Made by a program: the position numbers and the translations under genes
Assembly (NCBI GenBank): GCA_026415995.1
Contig: JAOAGB010000080.1
Span: 1-7,833, forward strand
Length of the DNA stretch: 7,833 bases
Source: Thermodesulfovibrio sp.
GTDB lineage: Bacteria; Nitrospirota; Thermodesulfovibrionia; Thermodesulfovibrionales; Thermodesulfovibrionaceae
Direction of reading: 5' to 3'
Shown: positions 1 through 5,895 of the stretch, piece by piece
Layout of the letters: each line of letters starts with the position of its first letter
Numbering within the stretch: position 1 is the stretch's first letter
The notes under the pieces: generated by a model
Database searches by the model: none
What the model was told of the DNA's origin: nothing
Seen by the model: the letters and a program-made list of their open reading frames with translations, nothing else

Positions 1-236
1 TTAGCTGGATCAATGACTTGTGCACGAGATAATTTTGCCTGAAGTTCTTGTATTCTTCCCTCAATAAAAGATTGCTTTTCCCTTGCTGCATGATATTCTG
101 CATTTTCTGAAAGGTCTCCATGAGCGCGGGCTTCAGCAATGGCTTTTATTATTGCAGGTCTCTCTATTTTTATTAGCCTGTCCAGTTCTTCCTTGAGCTT
201 TTCATAGCCTTCAGGAGTCATGGGAATTCTATCCAT
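1..236 (-). CDS. greA: Transcription elongation factor GreA (N-terminal part, cut by window edge)
   Basis: GreA binds in the secondary channel of RNA polymerase and triggers cleavage of the backtracked 3' end of the transcript, so that stalled complexes can restart. Translating the minus strand from ATG at 236-234 gives 78 residues, beginning MDRIPMTPEGYEKLKEELDR, before the window ends inside a codon. The coiled-coil tip signature of GreA is clear: an AEARAHGDLSENAEYHAARE stretch at about residues 38-57 with the acidic D and E that hold the catalytic magnesium. The family is about 158 residues long, so roughly half is present and the C-terminal FKBP-like domain lies outside. The start is supported by AGGAGG at 250-245, eight bases upstream; a TTG directly before the ATG is a less likely alternative. 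The gene is divergent from the small cysteine-rich gene at 395. Confidence 0.95.
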   Translation of the reverse strand, partial: MDRIPMTPEGYEKLKEELDRLIKIERPAIIKAIAEARAHGDLSENAEYHAAREKQSFIEGRIQELQAKLSRAQVIDPA

Positions 237-309
237 CAAGTAAGCCTCCTTCTTCAAAATTGAGTATATTATTTAATTTATCAGAAAAAATATATATACG
301 TAAACAGTA

Positions 310-339
310 ATTATAAAACTTTCTATTTTTCAGTGGTAA
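310..339 (-). promoter_or_regulatory. Candidate sigma-70 promoter for greA
   Basis: On the minus strand a perfect TATAAT lies at 315-310, with TTACCA (4 of 6 to TTGACA) at 339-334 and an 18-base spacer. This would give a leader of about 65-70 bases before the greA start. The surrounding sequence is very AT-rich, so other -10 elements, for example downstream of TTTACG at 304-299, cannot be excluded. Confidence 0.35.
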
Positions 340-364
340 CCTATTGTTTACATTGGGTTATAAT
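336..364 (+). promoter_or_regulatory. Candidate promoter of the DUF6485 gene with a palindrome over it
   Basis: A perfect TATAAT at 359-364 follows GTAACC (3 of 6 to TTGACA) at 336-341 with a 17-base spacer. The expected transcription start is near 371, giving a leader of about 24 bases with a strong ribosome binding site. The -35 and -10 boxes overlap the two arms of an imperfect inverted repeat: TAACC at 337-341 and GGTTA at 356-360, separated by 14 bases. The poor -35 together with a palindrome over the core promoter suggests control by a DNA-binding protein, but the regulator is unknown. Confidence 0.45.
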
Positions 365-381
365 AAAAAGAATAAATTTTG

Positions 382-388
382 AAGGAGG
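382..388 (+). promoter_or_regulatory. Ribosome binding site that fixes the start of the DUF6485 gene
   Basis: AAGGAGG at 382-388 lies six bases before ATG 395-397. The upstream in-frame ATG at 389-391 touches the Shine-Dalgarno sequence itself and cannot be used efficiently, so 395 is the chosen start. Confidence 0.8.
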
Positions 389-394
389 ATGACA

Positions 395-595
395 ATGGAT
401 TGCAAAATTGACAGAAATAGAAAAATATGTACTTGCTCCTATGAACCTTGTGAGAAAAAGGGCATATGCTGTGAGTGTTTACATTATCATAGAAAAAGGG
501 GAGAGCTTCCAGCTTGCTATTTTACGCCAGATATAGAGGCAACATACGATAGAAGTATTAAAAGATTCATTCAGATGCAGACAGGTAAGAAGTAA
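395..595 (+). CDS. Small cysteine-rich protein, DUF6485 type
   Basis: This is a 66-residue protein of unknown function. It has eight cysteines (residues 3, 12, 14, 19, 25, 26, 28 and 41) and nearby histidines 30 and 32, in the order CTC-x4-C-x5-CCEC-LHYH and later LPAC. Such clustering points to bound zinc or an iron-sulfur cluster. The conserved feel of the CCECLHYHRKRGELPACYF stretch and the TYDRSIKRFI tail match my memory of the DUF6485 family, which occurs in anaerobic bacteria. There is no signal peptide or membrane segment, so it should be cytoplasmic. The last 29 bases overlap the end of the convergent phosphatase gene, so transcripts from the two strands would be complementary there. 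A small redox or metal-handling role is possible but is only a guess. Confidence 0.85.
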   Translation: MDCKIDRNRKICTCSYEPCEKKGICCECLHYHRKRGELPACYFTPDIEATYDRSIKRFIQMQTGKK

Positions 596-1439
596 TATCT
601 TCCAGAGAAACATCGTCGGCATCTCTTATTTCTTTTGAAAGGTCTACCCTTGCTATTTTTATCCCTGCACGAGACGCATAGGTTCTTGATGTAAAAAGGG
701 TAATGCATTTTTTTGAATATATTATTTTCCCTGCCATATATGGATCGTGGCCTCTAATAAAACAGTTTGAATTATTTGAATTAAGAAACTCTTTAAGTTG
801 TTCTTCTGTAAATTTTGGTATTCCGTATCCCCTAAACATGGGTGAAATTTCAGCATCAGCCCATAGAATATCAATTATTAAATCTTCCCTTGATTTATCA
901 TTTACTTTTTGTCCATGCATAGGAAATCCAGCATGAGAGGCAATAATTCCATTTATTGTCTTTAACATTAGAGGCATTTCTCTGAAAAACTCTGTAGCAG
1001 AGTTATGGATTTTAACTCCATAACTTCCAAACATATTAACGAGGTTTTTGTTAAAGTCATAGGGATGAAAGAATACGGAGTAATGACTTTCGTGATTTCC
1101 TTTAAGGAGAAAAATTCTTTCGGGCAAATTAATTTTTAGGATACAAAGATAGGCAAGATTAAAAATTGAACCTTCTGGTTCAGGTTCTCTGTCAATATAA
1201 TCTCCCAGAAAGATTAAGTATCTATCTGAATAGTTGATAAATTTTTCAGTAATATATTTGGTTACAGAAAAATCTCCGTGAGTATCTCCTATGAATACTG
1301 CTTCTCCTTTTTTTGCTGTTAAATTCAAAATGGGAGGTTCTTTACGGATAATTTCTGAGCCATATATAAAAATTTTTGAAAATTCCTCGGGTTCAAAGCT
1401 TTTCACTAAATCGGGATTATAGAGAACCTCCGAATGCAT
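567..1439 (-). CDS. PPP-family metallophosphatase (Ser/Thr protein phosphatase-like)
   Basis: This 290-residue protein has the ordered metal-site motifs of PPP phosphoesterases: GDTHGD at 51-56, GDYIDR at 79-84, GNHES at 114-118, SHAG at 168-171, LWADAE at 192-197 and RGHDPY at 229-234. These supply the Asp, His and Asn ligands for two metal ions and the GNHE catalytic histidine, so the enzyme looks intact. It probably removes phosphate from serine or threonine in proteins, although bacterial PPP enzymes can also act on small molecules such as diadenosine tetraphosphate. The usual GDxxDRG reads DRE here, with a few extra residues (EPEPEG) after it. There is no signal peptide, so it is likely cytoplasmic. 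The ATG is preceded by GGGAG at 1451-1447, seven bases upstream, and lies inside the end of the HEAT-repeat gene (23-base overlap), so the two are probably co-translated. Confidence 0.9.
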   Translation of the reverse strand: MHSEVLYNPDLVKSFEPEEFSKIFIYGSEIIRKEPPILNLTAKKGEAVFIGDTHGDFSVTKYITEKFINYSDRYLIFLGDYIDREPEPEGSIFNLAYLCILKINLPERIFLLKGNHESHYSVFFHPYDFNKNLVNMFGSYGVKIHNSATEFFREMPLMLKTINGIIASHAGFPMHGQKVNDKSREDLIIDILWADAEISPMFRGYGIPKFTEEQLKEFLNSNNSNCFIRGHDPYMAGKIIYSKKCITLFTSRTYASRAGIKIARVDLSKEIRDADDVSLEDITSYLSASE

Positions 1440-2052
1440 CTATTAACTCCCTGTGATTTCCATCTGAAGCTATTAATTTTAAAAAAGACCTGGCTTCAGG
1501 AGATTCTATGGATCTTAAGGCGTTGACAATGGCAATTTTTACAGCCAAGCTCTTTTCAGTTTTAAATGCTTCCGTAAGGTATTTTACTGACTCCAACATT
1601 TTTATTCTTCCTAAGGATTTTGCTGTTGCCTCTCTTACTAAAACTTCAGGGTCCTTTAAGCCCTCTTTAAGAACTTCCAAAAGTCTTCTTGCAGGAGGGA
1701 AATCACCGAGTGATTCGGCAACATAAGACTTAAGAGAGGGGCATTCGTGATGGAAAAAGTGGTCCTGAAACATTACAAGAAGTGCTTCTTGAGCCTGAGG
1801 TGTTTTAAGATAGCCAAGCATTCTAATTGCTCTGATTCTGTATCGCCAGTCATATCCTCTTGCATCTGCTAATTCTACTACAGCTTTGAATTTTTCAGGT
1901 GACTTAAATTTTTCAAAAAAAACAGGATTGGAAATTTTTTCCTGCCAATTAGGAACATCGAGTTCTTTAAGAAGGTCATCCATGCTGTAGGCATATAAGT
2001 TGGTGGAAATAAGCAATAAGGGAATGAAAAGAAGAATTAAAAAATTTTTCAC
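1417..2052 (-). CDS. Exported HEAT-repeat protein
   Basis: This is a protein of about 211 residues. It begins with Lys-Asn and a run of hydrophobic residues (FLILLFIPLLLIS) ending LYA, a good Sec signal peptide with cleavage expected around residue 21. The mature part contains tandem alpha-helical repeats of the HEAT / PBS-lyase type, seen as the blocks RIRAIRMLGYL, VREATAKSLGRI and VKIAIVNALRSI, each followed by a short helix with a repeat spacing of about 30 residues. Such repeats are protein-binding scaffolds; no catalytic motif is visible. Two adjacent GTG codons (2055 and 2052) can start it. GGAGG at 2063-2059 is only three bases from the first and six from the second, so 2052 is preferred. 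It overlaps the downstream phosphatase gene by 23 bases. The mature protein should be periplasmic, or anchored by an uncleaved signal. Confidence 0.85.
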   Translation of the reverse strand: MKNFLILLFIPLLLISTNLYAYSMDDLLKELDVPNWQEKISNPVFFEKFKSPEKFKAVVELADARGYDWRYRIRAIRMLGYLKTPQAQEALLVMFQDHFFHHECPSLKSYVAESLGDFPPARRLLEVLKEGLKDPEVLVREATAKSLGRIKMLESVKYLTEAFKTEKSLAVKIAIVNALRSIESPEARSFLKLIASDGNHRELIDAFGGSL

Positions 2053-2058
2053 CACATA

Positions 2059-2063
2059 CCTCC
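2059..2063 (-). promoter_or_regulatory. Ribosome binding site deciding the HEAT-gene start
   Basis: GGAGG on the minus strand at 2063-2059 sits three bases from GTG 2055-2053 and six from GTG 2052-2050. Normal spacing favours the second GTG, which shortens the protein by one residue to the sequence MKNFLILLF. Confidence 0.65.
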
Positions 2064-2084
2064 ATGTAGATTTTATTTATGAGT

Positions 2085-2113
2085 ATTTTACACCTGCTAT
2101 TTTTTATAATAAA
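2085..2113 (-). promoter_or_regulatory. Candidate promoter for the HEAT-repeat / phosphatase pair
   Basis: On the minus strand TTTATT at 2113-2108 (3 of 6 to the -35 consensus) and TAAAAT at 2090-2085 (5 of 6 to the -10 consensus) are 17 bases apart. Transcription would begin near 2078 and leave a leader of about 25 bases with GGAGG. The -35 overlaps the TATAAT of the divergent aldolase promoter, so the two may compete for polymerase. Confidence 0.4.
2105..2110 (+). promoter_or_regulatory. -10 element of the aldolase promoter, possibly giving a leaderless mRNA
   Basis: A perfect TATAAT at 2105-2110 ends six bases before the ATG at 2117. A transcription start 6-8 bases after the -10 would fall on or next to the start codon. 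No Shine-Dalgarno sequence lies before the ATG. The -35 is weak: at a 17-base spacing the hexamer is AGTATT, and a TTTACA at 2087-2092 is too close (12 bases). Confidence 0.4.
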
Positions 2114-2116
2114 ACT

Positions 2117-2692
2117 ATGCAGTGGAAAAAGGAAAGAAAAGAAATCATAAGGTTTGCTAAGAAAATTTATAAAAAAGGATTGGTATCTGGAATAAGCGGA
2201 AATCTTAGCTTAAGAGTAGAGGGAAAATATTTTTTAATCACCCCGAAATCTAAGTGTTATGAAAGACTGCAAATGGAGGATTTAGTGCTTTTAGACATGG
2301 AAGGTAAAATCATAGAGGGACAAAAGGAACCTTCTTCAGAAAAGAATCTTCATATTGAAATATACAAAAAAAGGGAAGATATAGGCGCGATTATTCATAC
2401 TCATTCATCTTTTACCTGTGTTCTTGCTGCTCTTGAGATGTCTTTACCTATGATTCTTGATGAACAGAAAGAAATATTAGGTGGTGAAATAAAAGTTGCT
2501 AAGTATGCTCCTGCAGGCTCAGAAGAACTTGCTCAGGAGACTATAAAAGCTCTTGGAGAGAATAAAGCTGTAATCCTTGCTAAGCATGGTGCAGTGGCCT
2601 TAGGAAAAAATATGAAGGAAGCCTATTTAGTTTGTAATCTGCTTGAAAGATTTAGCAAAATTTATTTTTACATAAAGCTATTAAGTAAATAG
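2117..2692 (+). CDS. Class II aldolase/adducin family protein
   Basis: This 191-residue protein belongs to the zinc-dependent class II aldolase family that includes L-fuculose-phosphate aldolase. Visible motifs in order are SGISGNLSLR at 24-33 (phosphate-binding loop), TPKSKCYERL at 42-51, PSSEKNLH at 72-79 with the probable catalytic Glu75, HTHS at 94-97 with zinc ligands His94 and His96, and AKHG at 155-158 with the third ligand His157. Spacing matches E. coli FucA (Glu73, His92, His94, His155) almost exactly, so the active site is intact. It should cleave a sugar 1-phosphate to dihydroxyacetone phosphate and an aldehyde, but the substrate cannot be told; sugar-phosphate or 5-deoxypentose-phosphate salvage are options. 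The reading frame stays open further upstream into the HEAT gene, but the family's usual N-terminus and length point to ATG 2117. Its stop abuts the hldD stop. Confidence 0.9.
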   Translation: MQWKKERKEIIRFAKKIYKKGLVSGISGNLSLRVEGKYFLITPKSKCYERLQMEDLVLLDMEGKIIEGQKEPSSEKNLHIEIYKKREDIGAIIHTHSSFTCVLAALEMSLPMILDEQKEILGGEIKVAKYAPAGSEELAQETIKALGENKAVILAKHGAVALGKNMKEAYLVCNLLERFSKIYFYIKLLSK

Positions 2693-2694
2693 CT
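2676..2694. terminator. Small hairpin across the abutting stop codons, possible bidirectional terminator
   Basis: AGCTATT at 2676-2682 pairs with AATAGCT at 2688-2694 to form a 7-bp stem with a 5-base loop. The right arm contains the aldolase TAG (2690-2692) and, on the other strand, most of the hldD TAG (2695-2693). The stem has only two GC pairs, and neither side is followed by a clean T tract, so it is a weak terminator candidate. It is nonetheless the only hairpin I see at this convergent junction. Confidence 0.35.
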
Positions 2695-3661
2695 ATAATC
2701 GATTTTCAAGATAATTGACTACATAATCTCGCACAGCATCTTCTAAGGACATGGTTGATAAAATATAGCCAGCTGATTTAATTTTTCCCATTTCTGCTTT
2801 TGTATAATATTGATATTTACCTCTAATTTCCTCAGGCATCTCAATATATTCAATTTTGGGTTTGAGTCTTAAGGCAGAAAATACTGCATGGGCAAGATCA
2901 TTCCATGAACGTGGTATACCTGTTCCCACATTAAAAATACCGTTTATCTCAGGCTTTTCTAAAAAGAATAGAGTCATATCAACAGCATCTTTTATGTATA
3001 TAAAATCTCTCAGTTGCTCGCCATCTTTATAGTTCGCATTGTAAGACTTAAACAACCTAATTTTTCCATCTTTTTTAATCTGTTCATAGGCTTTAAGCAC
3101 CATACTTCTCATATCACCCTTATGCCATTCTCTTGGTCCATAAACATTAAAATATTTTAGTCCCACAATTTTATCAAGAATTCCCTTTTTCAATGCCCAA
3201 AAATCAAATATCTGCTTTGAATATCCATAGGCGTTCAATGGTCTTAACTGTGGGATAATGGAGTGGTCATCAGAAAACCCTTGTGAGCCATCTCCATAGG
3301 TAGCTGCTGAGGATGCATAAATGAACCTAATGTTTTGTTCTAATGCCCACTTTGCAAGCTCTTTTGTATATTCATAATTGTTTTCCATCAAAAAATCTAC
3401 ATCTTTCTCTGTTGTGCTACTTCTTGCTCCAAGATGGATGATTGCCTTTACTAAATTATTAAATTTCCCCTTTTTTATATCTTCAATAAACCGATTTTTA
3501 TGAAAGTAGTCTTCAAAGCTTAGATCAATAAGATTTTTCCATTTTTCTGAGGAGGCAAGATTATCTACAATAAAAATTTTTTCCTCTCCCAGCTCATTGA
3601 GTCTTTTTACAACATTGGCACCAATAAAACCAGCTCCTCCTGTGACGACTATGTATTCCAT
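2693..3661 (-). CDS. hldD: ADP-L-glycero-D-manno-heptose 6-epimerase
   Basis: HldD (RfaD) converts ADP-D-glycero-D-manno-heptose to the L-glycero form, the activated heptose used to build the LPS inner core; it acts in the cytoplasm with NADP. The 322-residue product is an extended short-chain dehydrogenase. It shows the TGGAGFIG nucleotide-binding loop at 7-14, IHLGARSSTTE at 75-85, ASSAATYGDG at 116-125, the catalytic Tyr145-x3-Lys149 in AYGYSK, and the family-specific FNVYGPREWHKGDMRSM at 171-187, followed by RDFIYIKD at 218-225. The length is about that of other HldD proteins. Its ATG has AGGAGG at 3672-3667, five bases upstream. It is the last gene of the run that starts with tig, 35 bases after the YkgJ-type gene. 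It implies an outer membrane with heptose-containing LPS. A related sugar-nucleotide epimerase is a less likely reading. Confidence 0.93.
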   Translation of the reverse strand: MEYIVVTGGAGFIGANVVKRLNELGEEKIFIVDNLASSEKWKNLIDLSFEDYFHKNRFIEDIKKGKFNNLVKAIIHLGARSSTTEKDVDFLMENNYEYTKELAKWALEQNIRFIYASSAATYGDGSQGFSDDHSIIPQLRPLNAYGYSKQIFDFWALKKGILDKIVGLKYFNVYGPREWHKGDMRSMVLKAYEQIKKDGKIRLFKSYNANYKDGEQLRDFIYIKDAVDMTLFFLEKPEINGIFNVGTGIPRSWNDLAHAVFSALRLKPKIEYIEMPEEIRGKYQYYTKAEMGKIKSAGYILSTMSLEDAVRDYVVNYLENRL

Positions 3662-3696
3662 TTACTCCTCCTAATTTCTAAACTTTATTGCTTATT

Positions 3697-4302
3697 TTAG
3701 CCCATCCTTCTTGCCAGTTCAATCCACGGATAATTTTGAAGAATTTTTACATTTCCATTTAGTCTACCTGAATTAATAAATTCTATTCTTTCCTCAGTAT
3801 CAAAAACTCCATAAAAAGGTGTAGTTTCATAAAGAGCCTTACCGAGATAGTTATTTGAAGGTTTCAAAACATCATGAATTCTTGTATAATAGGGATCCTC
3901 ACCTTCTTCACAGGGATGCCCAAAAACATTAAACTGTCTACAGGCTAATGGTCTCACCTGATATATTGAACAAACCTTGTTTATTAAAAAAGGACAGCTT
4001 TCACCCTTTTTATGTTTTATTAAAGCTTTTTTTATTTCAGAACGAAGTGGTTCTCTAACTTTTTCCATAACATACCAATAAATTCCTACAATTTCAATGG
4101 GATATATGGGAATATCTCGATGGGTTTTACAGCAGTTACTGCAACCACGTCTGCATGCAAGTTTTTTGCCTGCTTTTTCACTTTTTTCTATGTCTTTTGA
4201 GACCCCTTCATCCATAATTGCATAGGAATTAAGAAGTAATGAAAGCCAACTGTGTTTTTTTTCGTCTTCAAGAAAGGAAAGTCTAAATTTATTCCTTTTC
4301 AA
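3697..4302 (-). CDS. YkgJ-type cysteine-cluster (Zn/Fe-binding) protein
   Basis: This 201-residue protein has the pattern of the YkgJ / CxxCxxCC family. The first cluster is Cys50, Cys54, Cys57 and Cys58 (CRRGCSNCC). A second set follows: Cys103 in CPFL, Cys111 in VCSIY, Cys121 in RPLACRQF, and possibly Cys131. The family is thought to bind zinc or an iron-sulfur cluster; no reaction is established for most members, so I assign none. There is no signal peptide. The likely start is TTG at 4302, inside the end of the cyclophilin-like gene (14-base overlap), with only a weak AAGA-type ribosome site, so translation probably depends on coupling. Starting at Met30 instead would drop the segment SWLSLLLNSYAI, which looks like family sequence. 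The start is therefore less certain than the gene. Confidence 0.85.
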   Translation of the reverse strand: MKRNKFRLSFLEDEKKHSWLSLLLNSYAIMDEGVSKDIEKSEKAGKKLACRRGCSNCCKTHRDIPIYPIEIVGIYWYVMEKVREPLRSEIKKALIKHKKGESCPFLINKVCSIYQVRPLACRQFNVFGHPCEEGEDPYYTRIHDVLKPSNNYLGKALYETTPFYGVFDTEERIEFINSGRLNGNVKILQNYPWIELARRMG

Positions 4303-4663
4303 TTCTTATCTTTTTTGCTCCCTTAAGAGTTTTAAGCACTGAAGGATTATCAATGAGTTTTCCAACAACATTGACCTCGCTGGCAGGCACAGGGTCATCT
4401 CCAGTACTTATAGGAGTTTTACCAAAGAATATAGCCAAAGCATCACCGGGAGGCCAATAACCTATATCACCAGCTTTAACACGAGTAGTGGCGGTTTTAT
4501 CAGTAGGCATATTTATTCCAATGGTAAAATAAAATTCATCACCCCATTCATTTATGTGGCTTTCTATGGGAAGGGAATGATAAATTTTCTTGGCACATTC
4601 TGTATCAAAAAGTTCTGCTTTGATTTCCTTGTCTTTAATTATTATTTTTATTCTATTAGGCAT
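4289..4663 (-). CDS. Cyclophilin-like fold protein (TM1367/DUF369 type)
   Basis: This 124-residue protein is recognised from its N-terminal beta strands (IKIIIKDKEIKAELFDT), the LPIESHINEWGDEFYF block at 31-46, the AGDIGYWPPGDALAIFFGKTP block at 64-84 and SEVNVVGKL at 94-102. This is the pattern of small bacterial and archaeal proteins with a cyclophilin fold, such as Thermotoga TM1367. I do not see the catalytic FHR motif of true cyclophilins, so prolyl isomerase activity should not be assumed; the cleft may bind a peptide or another ligand. The ATG lies in the last codons of clpX (8-base overlap, in ATGCCTAA) without a clear Shine-Dalgarno sequence, which indicates translational coupling to clpX. 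The downstream YkgJ-type gene overlaps its end by 14 bases. Confidence 0.85.
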   Translation of the reverse strand: MPNRIKIIIKDKEIKAELFDTECAKKIYHSLPIESHINEWGDEFYFTIGINMPTDKTATTRVKAGDIGYWPPGDALAIFFGKTPISTGDDPVPASEVNVVGKLIDNPSVLKTLKGAKKIRIEKE

Positions 4664-5888
4664 TTTTGGCTTTTTCTTTTTGTTTATAAATCAAAAGAGG
4701 AGAAGCCTTTTTCTCAACAACTTCTTCATTTATTATGCATTCGCTTATTCCCTTTTCCGATGGAATAATATACATTACATCAAGCATTATATCTTCAAGG
4801 ATACTTCTAAGAGCACGGGCACCTGTTTTTCTTTCAATAGCCTTCTTAGCAATAGCCTTTAAAGCATTGTCGGTAAAGGTGAGTTTTACACCATCAATAC
4901 TGAATAATTTCTGATACTGTTTTATGAGAGCATTTTTAGGCTTTGTAAGGATTTCCACTAAGGATTCCTCATTTAACTCGCCAAGAGTTGCCACTACAGG
5001 GAATCTTCCCACAAACTCTGGAATCATACCATATTTTATTAGGTCTTCAGGTTCTACATTGGCTAATATATTTTCCTCATCCATCTTTGCTGTTTCAGAG
5101 AGGAAACCTATGGTTCTTTTACCGATTCTCTTTTTTATAATTTCTTCAAGTCCAACAAAGGCACCACCACATATGAAAAGTATGTTTGTTGTATCAATTT
5201 GAATGTATTCTTGATGGGGATGTTTTCTTCCTCCCTGAGGTGGTATATTTGCTATTGTGCCTTCCACAATTTTCAAAAGTGCCTGTTGAACACCCTCACC
5301 TGAGACATCACGGGTAATGGAAGGGCTATCTGCCTTTCTACTGATTTTATCAATTTCATCTATGTAGATTATTCCAATCTGAGCACGCTGTATGTCAAAA
5401 TTGGCATTCTGAAGAAGTTTTAGCAGTATGTTTTCCACATCCTCTCCCACATATCCTGCCTCAGTAAGAGTGGTTGCATCGGCGATGGCAAAGGGAACAT
5501 CAAGAAATTTCGCAAGTGTTTGGGCTAAAAGAGTTTTCCCTGTTCCTGTAGGACCTATTAGCATTATATTACTCTTTTGTATTTCATCGGATTGGGTTCC
5601 TTTAAAAATCCTCTTGTAGTGATTGTAAACTGCAACGGAGAGAATTTTTTTTGCCCGTTCCTGTCCAATAACATAGTCATTAAGAAATCTATGAATTTCC
5701 TGAGGTGTGGGAAGTTCAGTTTTTATGCCTTCAAAGGAAGAAAGCCTTTCTTCTTCCAGAATTTCATTGCAAAGAGAAACACATTCATCACAGATGTAAA
5801 CACCGTTTCCAGCAATTAACTTTTTTACTTCTTTCTGTGATTTACCACAAAAAGAGCATTTTAAATTTTCCTCATGCTTCTTAGCCAT
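4656..5888 (-). CDS. clpX: ATP-dependent Clp protease, ATP-binding subunit ClpX
   Basis: ClpX is the hexameric AAA+ unfoldase that recognises tagged or specific proteins, unfolds them with ATP and feeds them into ClpP. The 410-residue protein has every expected part. The N-terminal zinc-binding domain has Cys11, Cys14, Cys33 and Cys36. Walker A is GPTGTGKT at 112-119, the pore loop GYVG at 145-148, Walker B IIYIDEID at 173-180 and the RKH substrate loop at 221-223. The IGF loop that docks on ClpP is at 260-262, a box VII arginine at 295 and the sensor-2 GARALR motif at 357-362. Length is within the normal range. The Shine-Dalgarno sequence AGGTG at 5897-5893 overlaps the clpP stop codon, and the genes are seven bases apart, so ClpP and ClpX are made from one message. 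Confidence 0.98.
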   Translation of the reverse strand: MAKKHEENLKCSFCGKSQKEVKKLIAGNGVYICDECVSLCNEILEEERLSSFEGIKTELPTPQEIHRFLNDYVIGQERAKKILSVAVYNHYKRIFKGTQSDEIQKSNIMLIGPTGTGKTLLAQTLAKFLDVPFAIADATTLTEAGYVGEDVENILLKLLQNANFDIQRAQIGIIYIDEIDKISRKADSPSITRDVSGEGVQQALLKIVEGTIANIPPQGGRKHPHQEYIQIDTTNILFICGGAFVGLEEIIKKRIGKRTIGFLSETAKMDEENILANVEPEDLIKYGMIPEFVGRFPVVATLGELNEESLVEILTKPKNALIKQYQKLFSIDGVKLTFTDNALKAIAKKAIERKTGARALRSILEDIMLDVMYIIPSEKGISECIINEEVVEKKASPLLIYKQKEKAKNA

Positions 5889-5895
5889 TTATCAC

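Noticed and set aside
603..640. Weak inverted repeat AGAGA / TCTCT followed by T-rich sequence, as a terminator for the DUF6485 gene
   Set aside because: The stem is only five base pairs with a long loop, and it lies inside the phosphatase coding sequence.
703..936. Plus-strand open frame of 77 codons
   Set aside because: It lies wholly inside the phosphatase gene on the other strand, whose motifs are clear. The product resembles no family and has no ribosome site.
1508..1726. Plus-strand open frame of 72 codons
   Set aside because: It is antisense to the HEAT-repeat gene, with no recognisable protein; a shadow of the real frame.
2000..2116. N-terminal extension of the aldolase to the ATG at 2000
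   Set aside because: It would overlap the start of the divergent HEAT gene and its promoter, adds 39 residues foreign to the family, and the active-site spacing already matches FucA when counted from 2117.
4556..4862. Two overlapping plus-strand open frames of 70 and 90 codons
   Set aside because: They are antisense to clpX and the cyclophilin-like gene. Their hydrophobic, Phe-rich content reflects the complement of lysine-rich coding sequence.
4924..5819. Three plus-strand open frames inside clpX
   Set aside because: ClpX is complete on the minus strand. These frames show no family features and no ribosome sites.
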